A program made the translations under genes and the position numbers. A stretch of DNA of 64,000 bases from Leifsonia sp. Root112D2 (lineage in GTDB: Bacteria; Actinomycetota; Actinomycetes; Actinomycetales; Microbacteriaceae). Shown here piece by piece: positions 63,463 through 64,000 of the stretch. The stretch spans positions 2,287,480 to 2,351,479 of the forward strand of contig NZ_LMCU01000001.1 of assembly GCF_001424905.1 (NCBI RefSeq), given 5' to 3'. The notes under the pieces were generated by a model that worked only from the letters and a program-made list of their open reading frames with translations, did not search any database and had not been told where the DNA came from. Numbering within the stretch: the first letter of the stretch is position 1; each line of letters starts with the position of its first letter.

Positions 63463-63500
63463 TTCACCGGGGCGAAACATTCCCGTGCCGGTGGGGAAAC
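63463..63500. promoter_or_regulatory. Tandem GlnR-type binding site between nirB and nirD
   Basis: TTCAC-N6-GAAAC-N6-GTGCC-N6-GAAAC runs from 63463 to 63500 with exact 6-nt spacers. It fits the GlnR consensus gTnAC-n6-GaAAc described in Streptomyces, repeated once. It is placed to control both divergent nitrite reductase genes. Only the first T and the second C-for-A depart from consensus. Confidence 0.65.
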
Positions 63501-63543
63501 ACGCGGCGCATAGCGTTTCGGGTATCGAGAAGGAGCGTGCGAG

Positions 63544-63954
63544 ATGACGATGACGGTGAACCCCACGACGGTGCCCCCCACGACAGCGACCAGTGCAGCC
63601 GACGAGACGAGCGTCCGCGATCAGAGCGGCGCCTGGGAGCGCGCCTGCCGCATCGACGACCTCGAGCCGTCCTGGGGCGAGGCCGCGATGATTCGTGCCA
63701 AGCAGATCGCACTGTTCCTGCTGTCACCGCACGAGGTGTACGCGGTGGCGCATCGCGATCCGCACACCGGCTCCTCGGTGATGGCGCGCGGCATCGTGGG
63801 TTCCAAGGGTGACCGGCCCACCATCGCGTCGCCGCTGCACAAAGAGGTCTACGACCTCGGCACGGGGGAGTGTTTCACCGATCCCGAGTTGTTTCTGCAG
63901 ACCTATCGCACGCGCGTCGTCGGCGGGTTCATCGAGGTGGAGGTAACCCCATGA
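63544..63954 (+). CDS. nirD: Nitrite reductase small subunit
   Basis: 136 residues; AAGGAG 8 nt upstream. Rieske-like beta fold (VYAVAHRDPHTGSSVMARGIVGSKGDRPTIASPLHKEVYDL), lacking the Cys/His cluster ligands of true Rieske proteins, as is usual for NirD. The first ~30 residues are a Thr/Pro-rich extension. Unusually it is divergent from nirB rather than downstream of it. Its stop overlaps the next start (ATGA). Confidence 0.92.
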   Translation: MTMTVNPTTVPPTTATSAADETSVRDQSGAWERACRIDDLEPSWGEAAMIRAKQIALFLLSPHEVYAVAHRDPHTGSSVMARGIVGSKGDRPTIASPLHKEVYDLGTGECFTDPELFLQTYRTRVVGGFIEVEVTP

Positions 63955-64000
63955 GCCCGAGCGCGGCATCCACGACGCGTGCCCACGACGTGCCGGCCGA
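63951..64000 (+). CDS. Start of an unidentified gene coupled to nirD (cut by window edge)
   Basis: ATG 63951 overlaps the nirD stop. Only 16 codons (MSPSAASTTRAHDVPA) are visible, too few to identify. By context it could supply a missing siroheme step, but nothing in the sequence shows that. Confidence 0.5.
   Translation, partial: MSPSAASTTRAHDVPA

Overview
The window is high-GC actinobacterial chromosome, most likely Microbacteriaceae. The gene order (leuCD-murA-plsC-gpsA-ddl-thiL-rsmD-recG-coaD and rpmF-rnc-mutM-smc-ftsY-ffh-rpsP-khpA-rimM), the codon use and the many leaderless promoters (TANNNT followed 6-9 nt later by the start codon) all point that way. I saw no tRNA, rRNA, CRISPR array, complete insertion sequence or prophage. 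Functions are inferred from motifs read by eye; no database search was run.

Region 1 (1-12.4 kb) is a surface/envelope module. It has two tandem giant Ig/Fn3-repeat proteins (the first cut by the window edge), a MoxR AAA+ ATPase, a DUF58 protein, a polytopic transglutaminase-like protein and an FHA-domain protein. The transglutaminase-like protein has lost all three expected catalytic residues, so the module probably works by assembly or scaffolding rather than crosslinking. A second MoxR-DUF58-transglutaminase set at 24.6-29.3 kb keeps the catalytic Cys and His.

Region 2 (12.4-31.7 kb) is housekeeping: leuCD behind a probable leucine attenuator (14-residue leader peptide with four consecutive Leu codons plus a 10-bp-stem hairpin), murA, plsC, gpsA, ddl, a DUF3515 lipoprotein, thiL, rsmD, recG, coaD, the second MoxR module, a YceD/DUF177 protein, rpmF, rnc and mutM. 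Palindromic dispersed repeats lie between rsmD and recG and, in frame, inside recG and smc. rnc has no ordinary start codon where one is expected.

Region 3 (31.8-50.8 kb) carries the smc-ftsY-DUF2004-ffh and rpsP-khpA-rimM backbone, interrupted by two accessory blocks. One is a tetR-aldo/keto reductase pair between mutM and smc. The other, between ffh and rpsP, holds an oligopeptide-type ABC transporter, a NarL-type two-component system, a membrane protein and a spermidine-synthase-like protein.

Region 4 (50.8-64 kb) is nitrate/nitrite assimilation: narK-nasA-nasB and nirB-cobA-hemD on the minus strand, with nirD diverging from nirB. Uptake, nitrate reduction, nitrite reduction and siroheme supply are therefore together. 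A near-perfect tandem GlnR-type box lies between nirB and nirD. A GNAT gene, a decayed hemD-like/HxlR patch and a secreted trypsin-like protease separate the two arms. This block sits where trmD would normally follow rimM.
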